Part shown: positions 26,765 through 35,331 of the stretch, piece after piece
How positions within the stretch are numbered: the stretch's first letter is position 1
How the letters are laid out: each line of letters begins with the position of its first letter
Assembly: GCA_002070275.1 (NCBI GenBank)
Contig: MWCY01000005.1
Span: 33,218 to 97,217 of the forward strand
Direction of reading: 5' to 3'
Length of the DNA stretch: 64,000 nt
Source of the DNA: Candidatus Hydrogenedentes bacterium ADurb.Bin170
GTDB taxonomy: Bacteria; Hydrogenedentota; Hydrogenedentia; Hydrogenedentales; CAITNO01
The notes under the pieces: generated by a model
What the model was told of the DNA's origin: nothing
Databases searched by the model: none
Seen by the model: the letters and a program-made list of their open reading frames with translations, nothing else
Program-made: the position numbers and the translations under genes

Positions 26765-27172
26765 ATGACACAGACTCTCTCTCCTATGCATGACGATCTC
26801 CCGGACAAGGTCTACAGCGTCAGCGAAACGGCGCAACTGGTAGGAATCTCCCCTCATTTGCTGCGTCAGTGGGAGAAACGATTTCCCACAGAAGTAAAAC
26901 CCCGTAGAAACAGCGCAAACCATCGCATGTACTCACGCGAGGATATAATCAGTCTGATGCGAATTAAAACACTCCTTTATCACAATGGAATGACAGCTAA
27001 AGGGGCGCGTCAGCAATTACGTCAAGAAAGATTTACGGACGGACAACCCCGTGATATCAGTGGCATGGCAAGAATAATCGATGCCATTGCCGATGAATCC
27101 AGAGCCATTCTCAACCTGTTTGACCCGAAAGTGGACGAACTGATTCCGGATCAGGACGATGCTTTCCACTAA
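26765..27172 (+). CDS. MerR family transcriptional regulator
   Basis: A 135-residue regulator. The winged-helix MerR domain covers about 14-85: YSVSETAQLVGISPHLLRQWEKRFP, then RMYSREDIISLMRIKTLLYHNGMTAKGARQQL, which is the usual helix-turn-helix, wing and dimer-helix start. The short acidic C terminus has no metal-binding cysteines, so it is not of the metal-sensing kind; the KYSV-WEKRFP type resembles CarA/BldC- or RacA-like MerR proteins that occur singly. The start ATG at 26765 is chosen over an earlier in-frame one overlapping the glycosyltransferase gene. Confidence 0.85.
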   Translation: MTQTLSPMHDDLPDKVYSVSETAQLVGISPHLLRQWEKRFPTEVKPRRNSANHRMYSREDIISLMRIKTLLYHNGMTAKGARQQLRQERFTDGQPRDISGMARIIDAIADESRAILNLFDPKVDELIPDQDDAFH

Positions 27173-27318
27173 CGCGTCAATTGTCTGTCAGAGCACCGAC
27201 CGGGGCTGACCATATAAACGTAAAGCGATACTGCAACAATAAGTGAAAGAAAACTACCGATCTGCAGAAATAAGGCGCCACAAGCCTTGACATAACACTA
27301 AAGAAGGATATCTAAACT

Positions 27319-28773
27319 ATGGGCGGTTTTTTTGCCGTAACCTCCGAAAAAGACTGCATTTTTGATCTTTTTTACGGAACGGATTACCATTCGCATCTGG
27401 GTACCTGTCGTGGCGGCTTGGCGGTGCTTGACGGAACCGACTTCCGCAGGCACATCCATGACATTTCCAATGCCCCCTTCCGCACCAAATTCGAAAAAGA
27501 CATCCTGGCCATGCGAGGCAATTCCGGTATCGGTGTCATCAGTGATATGGAGCCCCAGCCCCTCATTATCTCATCGCATCTGGGCCGCTATGCCATTGCA
27601 ACGGTATCCAGGGTCTCCAATCTGGATTTTCTGGTACAGGATGCTTTCAACCGCCGGGTTGCCCATTTTTCAGAAACAGGCAGCATTGGCATCAATCCTA
27701 CAGAATTGATCGCAACGCTAATCAACGAAAAGACTTCCTTTGAAGCAGGCATCAGCTATGCGCAGGAACGGATCGAAGGTTCCTGTTCAATTCTGCTGCT
27801 CACTGAAAAAGGCATTTATGTAGCGCGGGACCGTTTCGGACGCACACCGATCATCACAGCGAGCAAAGAAGGCGCTGTGGCCGCCACGCTGGAGAATGCC
27901 GTTTTTCCAAATCTGGATTATACAGGACAGTATTATCTCGGCCCTGGCGAAATTCTCCGACTGACGCCGGAAGGTATTGAGCAACTCCGCAAGCCCGATG
28001 CCTACAAGCAAGTGTGCGCTTTTTTGTGGGTCTATTACGGCTTTCCCGCCTCCTCCTACGAGAACATTAACGTTGAATCCTGCCGCTACCGCTGTGGAGC
28101 ACGCCTTGCCGAAAAAGACACTGTTGAGGCGGATCTCGTGGCGGGTATTCCTGAGTCCGGTACCGGATATGCCATAGGCTATGCCAACGCTAAAACAGTG
28201 CCGTACGGCAGACCTTTCACCAAATATACAACTACCTGGCCCAGAAGTTTCATGTCGCCGGGCCAGACCAAACGTAAACTTGTTGCACGCATGAAATTAA
28301 TTCCTGTGCCTGATTTGGTGCAGGCAAAACGCCTTCTTTTCTGTGATGATTCCATTGTCCGCGGCGTACAGCTCGCCGACACAATAAAGCGGCTCTATGA
28401 GGCAGGAGCCCGTGAAGTGCATATGCGCCCTGCCTGCCCTCCCCTGCTTTTCGCCTGTAAATATCTTAATTTTTCCCGTTCCAAATCCGAAATGGATCTG
28501 ATCGCCCGCCGCACCGTAAGAGAACTGGAAGGAGGCGTAAACGGCTCCCTTGAGGAATACACGAATCCGGACTCAGAAAAATACAAGGCAATGGTTGACC
28601 GGATCAGGCAACGATTGTGCCTGACTACTTTGAAATACCAGCGTCTGGATGATCTGATCGCCGCTATTGGGTTGCCCAGAGAAGATCTTTGCACCTATTG
28701 CTGGGACGGTTGTGAAGGTCAATGCGGCAGGCAAATGACCTTTGCCAATGGAATCCAGGAAACCAAAGACTGA
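27319..28773 (+). CDS. Amidophosphoribosyltransferase-like (PurF family) lacking Cys2
   Basis: A 484-residue protein with class II glutamine amidotransferase and PRTase domains in PurF order. The PRPP loop is RLLFCDDSIVRGVQL (about 341-355), and the C end holds CTYCWDG and CEGQCGRQ. Instead of the usual MCGI start with the catalytic Cys at position 2, the protein begins MGGFFAV, so the nucleophile of glutaminase activity is missing. Other landmarks of the Bacteroidetes-type PurF variant that I recall (FYGTDYHSHLG, RTKFEKDI, YLGPGE) are present, so this is a family feature and not a frameshift. It may use free ammonia or have another role. The ATG has AAGGA upstream. Confidence 0.82.
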   Translation: MGGFFAVTSEKDCIFDLFYGTDYHSHLGTCRGGLAVLDGTDFRRHIHDISNAPFRTKFEKDILAMRGNSGIGVISDMEPQPLIISSHLGRYAIATVSRVSNLDFLVQDAFNRRVAHFSETGSIGINPTELIATLINEKTSFEAGISYAQERIEGSCSILLLTEKGIYVARDRFGRTPIITASKEGAVAATLENAVFPNLDYTGQYYLGPGEILRLTPEGIEQLRKPDAYKQVCAFLWVYYGFPASSYENINVESCRYRCGARLAEKDTVEADLVAGIPESGTGYAIGYANAKTVPYGRPFTKYTTTWPRSFMSPGQTKRKLVARMKLIPVPDLVQAKRLLFCDDSIVRGVQLADTIKRLYEAGAREVHMRPACPPLLFACKYLNFSRSKSEMDLIARRTVRELEGGVNGSLEEYTNPDSEKYKAMVDRIRQRLCLTTLKYQRLDDLIAAIGLPREDLCTYCWDGCEGQCGRQMTFANGIQETKD

Positions 28774-28801
28774 GTCCCCTAGAAAACCAACAGGAACTGC
28801 C

Positions 28802-30160
28802 ATGCCTGAAAAGCACGAACACAAACCTCTGCGCTCCACCTTGCCGGGAATTGTCCTCTTTCGGTTGATTTTTTCTTTCCACCTTGCCTTTTTGCCCGTT
28901 TTTGCCGCCGGACCTGAGCGTTGGGATTCCTTTCGCGGGCCTTATGGAAATGGCATTGTGGCGCCGCCCGGTGAAAACACCGGCGTTCCGCTAACCTGGA
29001 GCGAAAATGAAAATATTGCCTGGAAGACAGAAATTCCCTATCAGGGCTGGTCAACGCCAGTTATCGGTGGTGGAAGAATCTGGCTGACAACTGCAACTGT
29101 TGACGGGCATGATTTCTATGTCCTCAGCATCGATCAGGAGAACGGACAGATTCTTCTGAATAAGCATCTCTTTCATTCGGACAATCCGGAAGAGCTGGGC
29201 AATGAAGTGAACTCCTATGCTTCACCGACAGCCGCTCTGGAAGAAGGACGCGTATATGTGCATTTCGGCAGTTACGGCACAGCCTGCCTGGACACGGCTA
29301 CCTATGAAGTTCTGTGGACACGAACCGATCTCCCCTGCCGCCATTTCAGAGGACCAGGTTCATCGGTTATTCTTTTTGAAGACCTTCTTCTGCTTACCTT
29401 CGATGGTGCCGATGTGCAGTATCTGGCTGCACTGAATAAAAACACCGGAGAAACTGTATGGAAAACAGACCGTTCCACGGAATGGCCGGATATTGACGAA
29501 AATGGGGAAGTGCTCCGGGAAGGTGACTTTCGAAAGGCTTTCACCACCCCTTTTCTTGTGAGAGAAAAAGACCGCACCCTTCTTTTCAGCCAGGGATCTT
29601 ATGCAACATTTGCCTATGATGCGCGTACAGGCAAAGAATTATGGAAAAAGACGCACAGTGCCTATTCCCCTGCCCCCTGCCCTGTATCGGGAAACGGATT
29701 CGTTTATATACCCATAGGCAGAGGCGCTCAGGAGTTATGGGCAATGAAATTGAGTGGCACATCATCAATTGTCGAAAAAGAAGCCTCCTGGATAATTGCC
29801 GGAAAAAAAGTACCGGCGGAACCATCCCCTCTCCTCATAAATGGTCTTCTCTATCTTTTAAGCAATGACGGGATCGTCACCTGTCTGGACGGTAACTCCG
29901 GAGAAGAGTACTGGAGCGAAAGGATCGGCGGCAACTATATGGCATCTCCTATTTATGCAGACGGGCGAATTTACTGCGCAGGCACGCGCAGCAAAACCAC
30001 CGTGCTGCGGGAAGGCAAACAGTTTGAAAAACTGGCGGTCAATGAGCTGGACGAAGGCATGCTTGCCTCTCCGGTCGTTGCGGGATCTGCCATTTATTTA
30101 CGCACAAAGACGCACCTCTACCGTGTTGAATTGAAAAAAGAGCCTGGTGAAAACAACTAG
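28802..30160 (+). CDS. PQQ-like beta-propeller repeat protein, exported
   Basis: A 452-residue protein with an N-terminal hydrophobic signal segment (about 16-35, LFRLIFSFHLAFLPVFA) and then WD40/PQQ-like blades: WDSFRGPYGNG, LSIDQENGQILLNKHL, CLDTATYEVLWT, ALNKNTGETVWKT, YDARTGKELWKKT, CLDGNSGEEYWSE and so on. This is the outer-membrane or periplasmic quinoprotein-like propeller common in Planctomycetota-like genomes; no catalytic PQQ dehydrogenase residues are evident, so I would not call it an enzyme. The ATG at 28802 has AGGAA upstream. It ends overlapping the next convergent gene by four bases. Confidence 0.85.
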   Translation: MPEKHEHKPLRSTLPGIVLFRLIFSFHLAFLPVFAAGPERWDSFRGPYGNGIVAPPGENTGVPLTWSENENIAWKTEIPYQGWSTPVIGGGRIWLTTATVDGHDFYVLSIDQENGQILLNKHLFHSDNPEELGNEVNSYASPTAALEEGRVYVHFGSYGTACLDTATYEVLWTRTDLPCRHFRGPGSSVILFEDLLLLTFDGADVQYLAALNKNTGETVWKTDRSTEWPDIDENGEVLREGDFRKAFTTPFLVREKDRTLLFSQGSYATFAYDARTGKELWKKTHSAYSPAPCPVSGNGFVYIPIGRGAQELWAMKLSGTSSIVEKEASWIIAGKKVPAEPSPLLINGLLYLLSNDGIVTCLDGNSGEEYWSERIGGNYMASPIYADGRIYCAGTRSKTTVLREGKQFEKLAVNELDEGMLASPVVAGSAIYLRTKTHLYRVELKKEPGENN

Positions 30161-31275
30161 CAGCCTCTTAAACTCTTGTCCAGGATGGAACGAATCTGCT
30201 TTTCCCGTGCCTGAATGCTCTCCACGAGCTTAAACTGCACCCGTGCCCGATTGAGATTCTGCCCGTCATAACGAGTGTTGAAGTACACATTACCGGCTAT
30301 ATAATCGGCAAAAAAGCGCAGCCCCAGTTCAAAACTGATAAGGCGGATGCTGTCATATAAATAATAGATGTCTGCCTCTGTCAAAAAAGAGCGGGCATTC
30401 ACCATGTACCCCTTGACGATGGCTTCGCACCAGTCTGTGTCAAAGACAACCTGCCCCAGATCGCGCACTTCTTCACCAGCCGGATTGCAGCACGAACGCA
30501 AACAATCTCCAAAGTCATAATGGATCAATCCGGGTTTCACTGTATCCAGATCAATAATGCATGTTCCTTTCCCCGTAGCATCATCGATCATAATATTTGA
30601 AATTTTCGGATCGCCGTGTACGGGACGCACCTTCAATTCGCCCGCGTCTCTGGCATCCTCCAAAATAGAACACCAGTCACGCCGTGCCTCAACAAAACGC
30701 ATGCAGCGCTGTGCCTCAGGGGAGATCTTCACCCGTTCCTGCCCTTCCGGACTTGCAAGAGCCTCATCATATTTCTTCAGATAACCGGGTGTGATATGAA
30801 AGCCGACAAGCGTATCATGCAGTTTATCTATTTCGATGTCGCTGATCATACGCTGGAAGTGCCCGAGAACATACCCTGCCTCATGGGCATGCTCAATATT
30901 CTGCACACGCCCATAGGAGTGAGCCGATGCAATCAGCGTGATCGCACGCCAGAATTCGCCGTCATCATCCAGCACATAATCTTTTCCGTCTTTTGCGGGA
31001 ATCACGCGCGGCAGCTGCCAGATGCGATCCGCAGTATCCATTTCCTCTTCAATACGCCTGTGAACATGTTCAGTCACAACGCGCATATTCTGCATAATCT
31101 GTTCCGGATGGGGAAAAACGCGTTTGTTGATCTTTTGCAGGATAAAACGTTCCTCTGAAAAGACTGTCCTGAAGATTGCCAGGTACGTGTCATTCACGTT
31201 CCCTTCACCTGTATGTTCAAGAGTTACGGCACGACCTGCCACATCAAATTTCTGAGCTATATGGTGCGTTTTCAC
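30157..31275 (-). CDS. NahK-like phosphotransferase (N-acetylhexosamine kinase family)
   Basis: A 372-residue APH-fold kinase like N-acetylhexosamine 1-kinase. ERFILQKINKRVFPHPEQIMQNM near 42-64 is the NahK-like nucleotide-binding region; the catalytic loop is RPVHGDPKISNIMID near 220 (HGDxKxxN), followed by IDLDTVKPGLIHYDFGDCLRS, whose DLDT and DFGD acidic motifs bind the metal. It would put a phosphate on C1 of an amino sugar or a related hexose. No lacto-N-biose phosphorylase or uridylyltransferase partner is adjacent. Confidence 0.85.
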   Translation of the reverse strand: MKTHHIAQKFDVAGRAVTLEHTGEGNVNDTYLAIFRTVFSEERFILQKINKRVFPHPEQIMQNMRVVTEHVHRRIEEEMDTADRIWQLPRVIPAKDGKDYVLDDDGEFWRAITLIASAHSYGRVQNIEHAHEAGYVLGHFQRMISDIEIDKLHDTLVGFHITPGYLKKYDEALASPEGQERVKISPEAQRCMRFVEARRDWCSILEDARDAGELKVRPVHGDPKISNIMIDDATGKGTCIIDLDTVKPGLIHYDFGDCLRSCCNPAGEEVRDLGQVVFDTDWCEAIVKGYMVNARSFLTEADIYYLYDSIRLISFELGLRFFADYIAGNVYFNTRYDGQNLNRARVQFKLVESIQAREKQIRSILDKSLRGC

Positions 31276-31520
31276 AAATCTGCTTTCTTTGGTGGGTTAT
31301 TGTTGAACCGGGCTTTTTCTGAAAAAGATTTCTTTTGAGTATTAAACCATAATTCAGACATTCTGTCCAAGAAAGGTAAAGAGCACCAAGTGGACTTATC
31401 AGAAATATTCCGCGCGGCAGCTGCCTGTAATGTATTTCTGGCTTTTTTGAATTCAATTGTGATACGCTGAATTGGCAAGCGTTTTTTTTGGCGATGAGTT
31501 TCAGCGGAAAGGGAAAAGAA

Positions 31521-32219
31521 ATGTTTGGATTCAGAAAAAAATCGTCTTCGTCGGAAATAATCCTTTATTCCTACCCTACTTTTCTTTACGTCTGGCCTGT
31601 AATTGCGTTTGGCTACGTCTTTGCCGGACTGCAGGCCTTAGGATGGGCATCACCTACTTCACTGGCGTGGACCTATATTTTTATTGTGGCGCTGACAATG
31701 CTTACCATGGGTGTTGACCTCGGTCGTAACACCAGCATTTTTTGTCTGGTGGCGTTTCTGGCTTGCTGGCTCGGTATTTTATGGCTTCAGGAAGCAAGAA
31801 ACGTTGAATTTTTTGCAAAACTCGGTGCGATGATCCGCAGCCTTCAACCTCAAATTAACCCGCACTTTTTGGTCACCTTGAGTACGCTGCTTCTGATTCT
31901 TTATATCCTCATGCTGCTCTTGTCGCGTGTAAATGACCGCTGGCGCATAACTCATAACGAAATAGAGCATCGCTCCTTCGGGCAGAAAGAAGATGCCATC
32001 GGTCGCGGCGCCAAGCGTACCCGATCCGTTTACCCGGATATTCTGGAACTGCTGATCTGTCTGTCAGGTACTATCGAAATTTACACGGCAAACAGCAACC
32101 AGAAACTAGCGTCCATTGAAAACATTCCTTTTCTTCCCCTCCGGGCAAAAAAAATCAGCCGTATCCTTGAGATCAAATCCGTTCTGACTACTGAAGACGA
32201 CGATGAAGAAGAGGCTTGA
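31521..32219 (+). CDS. Four-helix membrane protein with acidic tail, unknown function
   Basis: Predicted 232 residues from the ATG at 31521 (GGGAAAAG upstream; longer frames start at 31488). The protein begins with a basic stretch, then has about four membrane segments between residues 17 and 130, a soluble domain (about 135-220) and a very acidic end (TTEDDDEEEA). I do not recognise the family. A conserved-looking segment lies in RSVYPDILELLICLSGTIE. The genes on both sides are unrelated, so context does not help. Confidence 0.55.
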   Translation: MFGFRKKSSSSEIILYSYPTFLYVWPVIAFGYVFAGLQALGWASPTSLAWTYIFIVALTMLTMGVDLGRNTSIFCLVAFLACWLGILWLQEARNVEFFAKLGAMIRSLQPQINPHFLVTLSTLLLILYILMLLLSRVNDRWRITHNEIEHRSFGQKEDAIGRGAKRTRSVYPDILELLICLSGTIEIYTANSNQKLASIENIPFLPLRAKKISRILEIKSVLTTEDDDEEEA

Positions 32220-32312
32220 GTTCTTTTCTGCTCTTCTCACCGATTAACCTCAATACATACTACGCCATCGGTTGTGTATTTGCTTTCGTAAAGCAGCAAA
32301 CACAACAACACC

Positions 32313-32341
32313 TTGTATTCCTCCTCTGGGTTTGGTATAAT
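32313..32341 (+). promoter_or_regulatory. Sigma-70-type promoter for the amidase gene
   Basis: -35 TTGTAT (32313-32318), 17-base spacer, perfect -10 TATAAT (32336-32341). The start would be near 32348, about 60 bases before the GTG at 32407. Confidence 0.55.
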
Positions 32342-32406
32342 TTCAAATCTGATGAAAACACCTGAATAATCTGTTCCGGACAGACAGATTTGTAGAGGAG
32401 GACGCT

Positions 32407-34287
32407 GTGCAGTTTCGTCCGTTCTTGAGTAAGAAAGGGGGAATTGTTGCCTGTCTGGTATGGGTATGCCTGTTGACTCACCTGGCTTCCGCACAGGATC
32501 GGTTGCGACAGCCGTTGGAAGACGGCGTTTCTGCTCTGCTCCAGTATGGTCAGACTATAACACTGGAAATTACGCTGTCTTCGTCTTCCCAGGCGCAGGC
32601 GATCATCAGCCCTTACCTGGCTGCCCCCAGCGGATGGCGCAGCTTTGTCCGTGGTTCAGCAGCACTGATCCCCTTCGAACGTCTTTCGGCGACGAAGCAA
32701 CGCCATGTGCTGCTTACCCTTTTCCCTCTTGATTATGTGGATGCCGAAGGCTGGCACCATCATGTCCGTATCGCCAGTGACAAGTCACCGGAAACAGTTA
32801 AAATTCTTTCTTACTGGCTCACGGGATCTCAGGACAATGCCGCACTTATTTTATCCGTTGATGCCAATCGAGCGGTAAAGGAACCGCTTCAGCGCGGACA
32901 GATCATTTTATTTCCCCAACCTTTTCTGCGCCCAGTCATGAAAGAACCCTGTGCTTCTTTTGCCTCACGAAACACGGATCAATTCGCACAACCGTTTCAA
33001 CAGCAGACAAGTCCGAAACCCAAAGAGCCGCCATCCGCTACGTACCACGAACGTCTTCCCCTAATGCCGCAGGCAGCACCGCCTCAGACACCTGAACCGA
33101 CTACGGAATCAGCCGAATCGGCGATGGCTGAAAACTATCATAAAGATCTGGAGTACGGTGAGGATAAAGAAGGGCGCTACGCCATTTATCGACTGAAACC
33201 GGGAGAAAGTCTCTATTCCGCAGTCATTGTTCGTTTCACCGACTACACGGCAAATGCCGATGTTCTGCAGGCGTGCGAAATTGTGGCAAAACGAACCGGC
33301 ATCAAAAATATGCACCATGTGACTGTGGAACAAAAAGTAAAAATCCCTGCCGATCTTTTGTCTGATCAGTACCAGCCTTTAGGAACCGTGCAGCGTGAAA
33401 ACTATGAAACAATCCGCGAAGAAGCACGGCGCCTGCAGGAGATTCGTAAAGGAACGCGTAATCTCCAAGGGGTTATTCTTGTTCTGGATCCGGGTCATGG
33501 AGGCATTGACCCGGGTGCAATTCGTGAATCCGACGGCTTGTACGAGGACGAGATCAATTACGATATAGCCTGTCGCATAAAAGAAATTCTGGAAAAGGCC
33601 ACACAAGCCCGCGTCTTCATGACTCTTGAAGATTCCAGCCAGGGATTTAAACCGACTAATAACAAGCGGTTTGTTCACGATAAAGATGAACGCATCTTAA
33701 CGACCCCACGTTACACCATCGCCAATAAGGATATAGCTAATAATCTACGCTGGTATCTTGCCAACAGTATCTATTCGCAAGCCCGAAAGAACGGGGCAGA
33801 TCCACAAAAAATCGTTTTTGCCAGCATCCACTGCGATTATATCTATGACGAAACAGTGCGGGGCACCATGATTTATGTGCCCGGAGTCGCCCATCGAAAA
33901 AATGAAGAAAGCCATACTTCAGGCATTTATGCACAATTTGAAGAGGTACGCCAAAATCCGGTTGCTTCCAGCACCCACTCCCAGCGTGTGCAGGATGAGG
34001 CGCTGTCCCGCTCTTTATCCGCTTCCATCATCCGAGCCATGCGCACGCACAATCCCCCTCTGAAAGTACACAGCATCGGCAATCCTGTGCGCAGCGAAAT
34101 CCGCAAGTCCGGTGGAAAATCCTACCTGCCGACAGTGCTCCGCAACACAGCTATACCGACAAAAGTGCTGGTTGAAGTAGCGAATATGAACAACCCGCAG
34201 GACCGCCAGCACCTGGCCAATCCTGAATGGCGCCAATGGTTTGCGGAATCTTTTGTAGATGCCCTCATAAGCCACTATAATAAGTGA
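32407..34287 (+). CDS. N-acetylmuramoyl-L-alanine amidase (Amidase_3) with LysM-like region
   Basis: A 626-residue exported peptidoglycan hydrolase that cuts the amide bond between MurNAc and L-Ala. A Sec signal lies at about 1-30 (cleavage near ASA-QD). A linker rich in Pro, Gln and Thr runs to about 240, then a LysM-like module with RLKPGESLYSAVIVRFT near 260. The Amidase_3 domain is at about 355-620: GVILVLDPGHGGIDPGA (Zn His), acidic EDE, FASIHCDYI (Zn His) and the C-terminal catalytic Glu in VEVANMNN. The GTG start follows AGAGGAG. It ends 45 bases before hemB. Confidence 0.88.
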   Translation: MQFRPFLSKKGGIVACLVWVCLLTHLASAQDRLRQPLEDGVSALLQYGQTITLEITLSSSSQAQAIISPYLAAPSGWRSFVRGSAALIPFERLSATKQRHVLLTLFPLDYVDAEGWHHHVRIASDKSPETVKILSYWLTGSQDNAALILSVDANRAVKEPLQRGQIILFPQPFLRPVMKEPCASFASRNTDQFAQPFQQQTSPKPKEPPSATYHERLPLMPQAAPPQTPEPTTESAESAMAENYHKDLEYGEDKEGRYAIYRLKPGESLYSAVIVRFTDYTANADVLQACEIVAKRTGIKNMHHVTVEQKVKIPADLLSDQYQPLGTVQRENYETIREEARRLQEIRKGTRNLQGVILVLDPGHGGIDPGAIRESDGLYEDEINYDIACRIKEILEKATQARVFMTLEDSSQGFKPTNNKRFVHDKDERILTTPRYTIANKDIANNLRWYLANSIYSQARKNGADPQKIVFASIHCDYIYDETVRGTMIYVPGVAHRKNEESHTSGIYAQFEEVRQNPVASSTHSQRVQDEALSRSLSASIIRAMRTHNPPLKVHSIGNPVRSEIRKSGGKSYLPTVLRNTAIPTKVLVEVANMNNPQDRQHLANPEWRQWFAESFVDALISHYNK

Positions 34288-34332
34288 TCCTCTCTGTATA
34301 TCACGAATGATAGCTTCCAAGGGTTCACAACC

Positions 34333-35319
34333 ATGATACTTCCAGACCGTCCCCGCCGGCTGAGGCTCACTTCAACGATACGCCGGATGACAAGAGAGAC
34401 CCGAATCTCTGTGGATCAGTTGATTGCGCCGCTTTTTATCCGTGAAGAGGAGCAGGTGCGGAGCCCCATCTCTTCCATGCCGGGGCAATACCAACTGGGA
34501 ATTGCCGACGCGGCGGAAGAAGCACAGCGTATTTATGACGTTGGTATTCCGGCAGTCCTTCTTTTCGGAATCCCGGAACATAAGGATAACGAAGGCAGTT
34601 CGGCATGGCGCAAGGATGGCGTCATCCCTCGAGCCGTTGACAGAATTAAAAAGCGCTGTCCGGATCTTTGTGTTATCACAGATGTATGCCTGTGCGAATA
34701 TACCGATCATGGACACTGCGGCATTATAAAAAAGACACGCCGGAACACACTGGATGTGGACAACGACGCCACCGTTGAAGTGCTGGTTCGTGAGGCTCTG
34801 GCACATGCGGATGCTGGTGCCGACATCATCGCTCCTTCTGACATGATGGACGGACGCATCGGTGCCATCCGCTCCGCTCTGGATGCTCACTCTTTTGAAG
34901 ACGTCGCCATCATGGCATACAGCGCTAAATACGCCTCCTCTTTTTACGGACCCTTCAGGGACGCGGCTGAATCGCCACCTGCTTTCGGAGATCGACGGTC
35001 TTATCAGATGGACCCTGCCAATGCCCTGGAAGCACAGCGCGAAATTTCTATTGATATTGCCGAAGGTGCCGATATTATTATGATAAAACCGGCGCTTCCC
35101 TACCTTGATATCATCCGGCAGGCGGCAGACAATTTCGATGTTCCTGTGGCAGCATACAATGTTTCCGGTGAATATGCCATGGTAAAAGCAGCGGCAGACC
35201 GGGGATGGCTTGATGAAAAACAAGCTACACTGGAAATACTGACGGGCATCTGCCGCGCCGGTGCATCTCTTGTTATTACTTACTTCGCACAGGATGCGGC
35301 AAAATGGCTGCAGAAATGA
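34333..35319 (+). CDS. hemB: Porphobilinogen synthase (delta-aminolevulinate dehydratase)
   Basis: A 328-residue enzyme that joins two 5-aminolevulinate molecules into porphobilinogen. The zinc-type cysteine motif VCLCEYTDHGHCG is near 118-130 (three Cys kept), the two Schiff-base Lys sites are in YSAKYASSFYGPF (near 200) and MIKPALPYLD (near 252). ATG with CAAGGG upstream. HemL follows after 12 bases, forming a haem-precursor operon with the C5-pathway enzyme. Confidence 0.96.
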   Translation: MILPDRPRRLRLTSTIRRMTRETRISVDQLIAPLFIREEEQVRSPISSMPGQYQLGIADAAEEAQRIYDVGIPAVLLFGIPEHKDNEGSSAWRKDGVIPRAVDRIKKRCPDLCVITDVCLCEYTDHGHCGIIKKTRRNTLDVDNDATVEVLVREALAHADAGADIIAPSDMMDGRIGAIRSALDAHSFEDVAIMAYSAKYASSFYGPFRDAAESPPAFGDRRSYQMDPANALEAQREISIDIAEGADIIMIKPALPYLDIIRQAADNFDVPVAAYNVSGEYAMVKAAADRGWLDEKQATLEILTGICRAGASLVITYFAQDAAKWLQK

Positions 35320-35331
35320 AAGATTCAGCGC

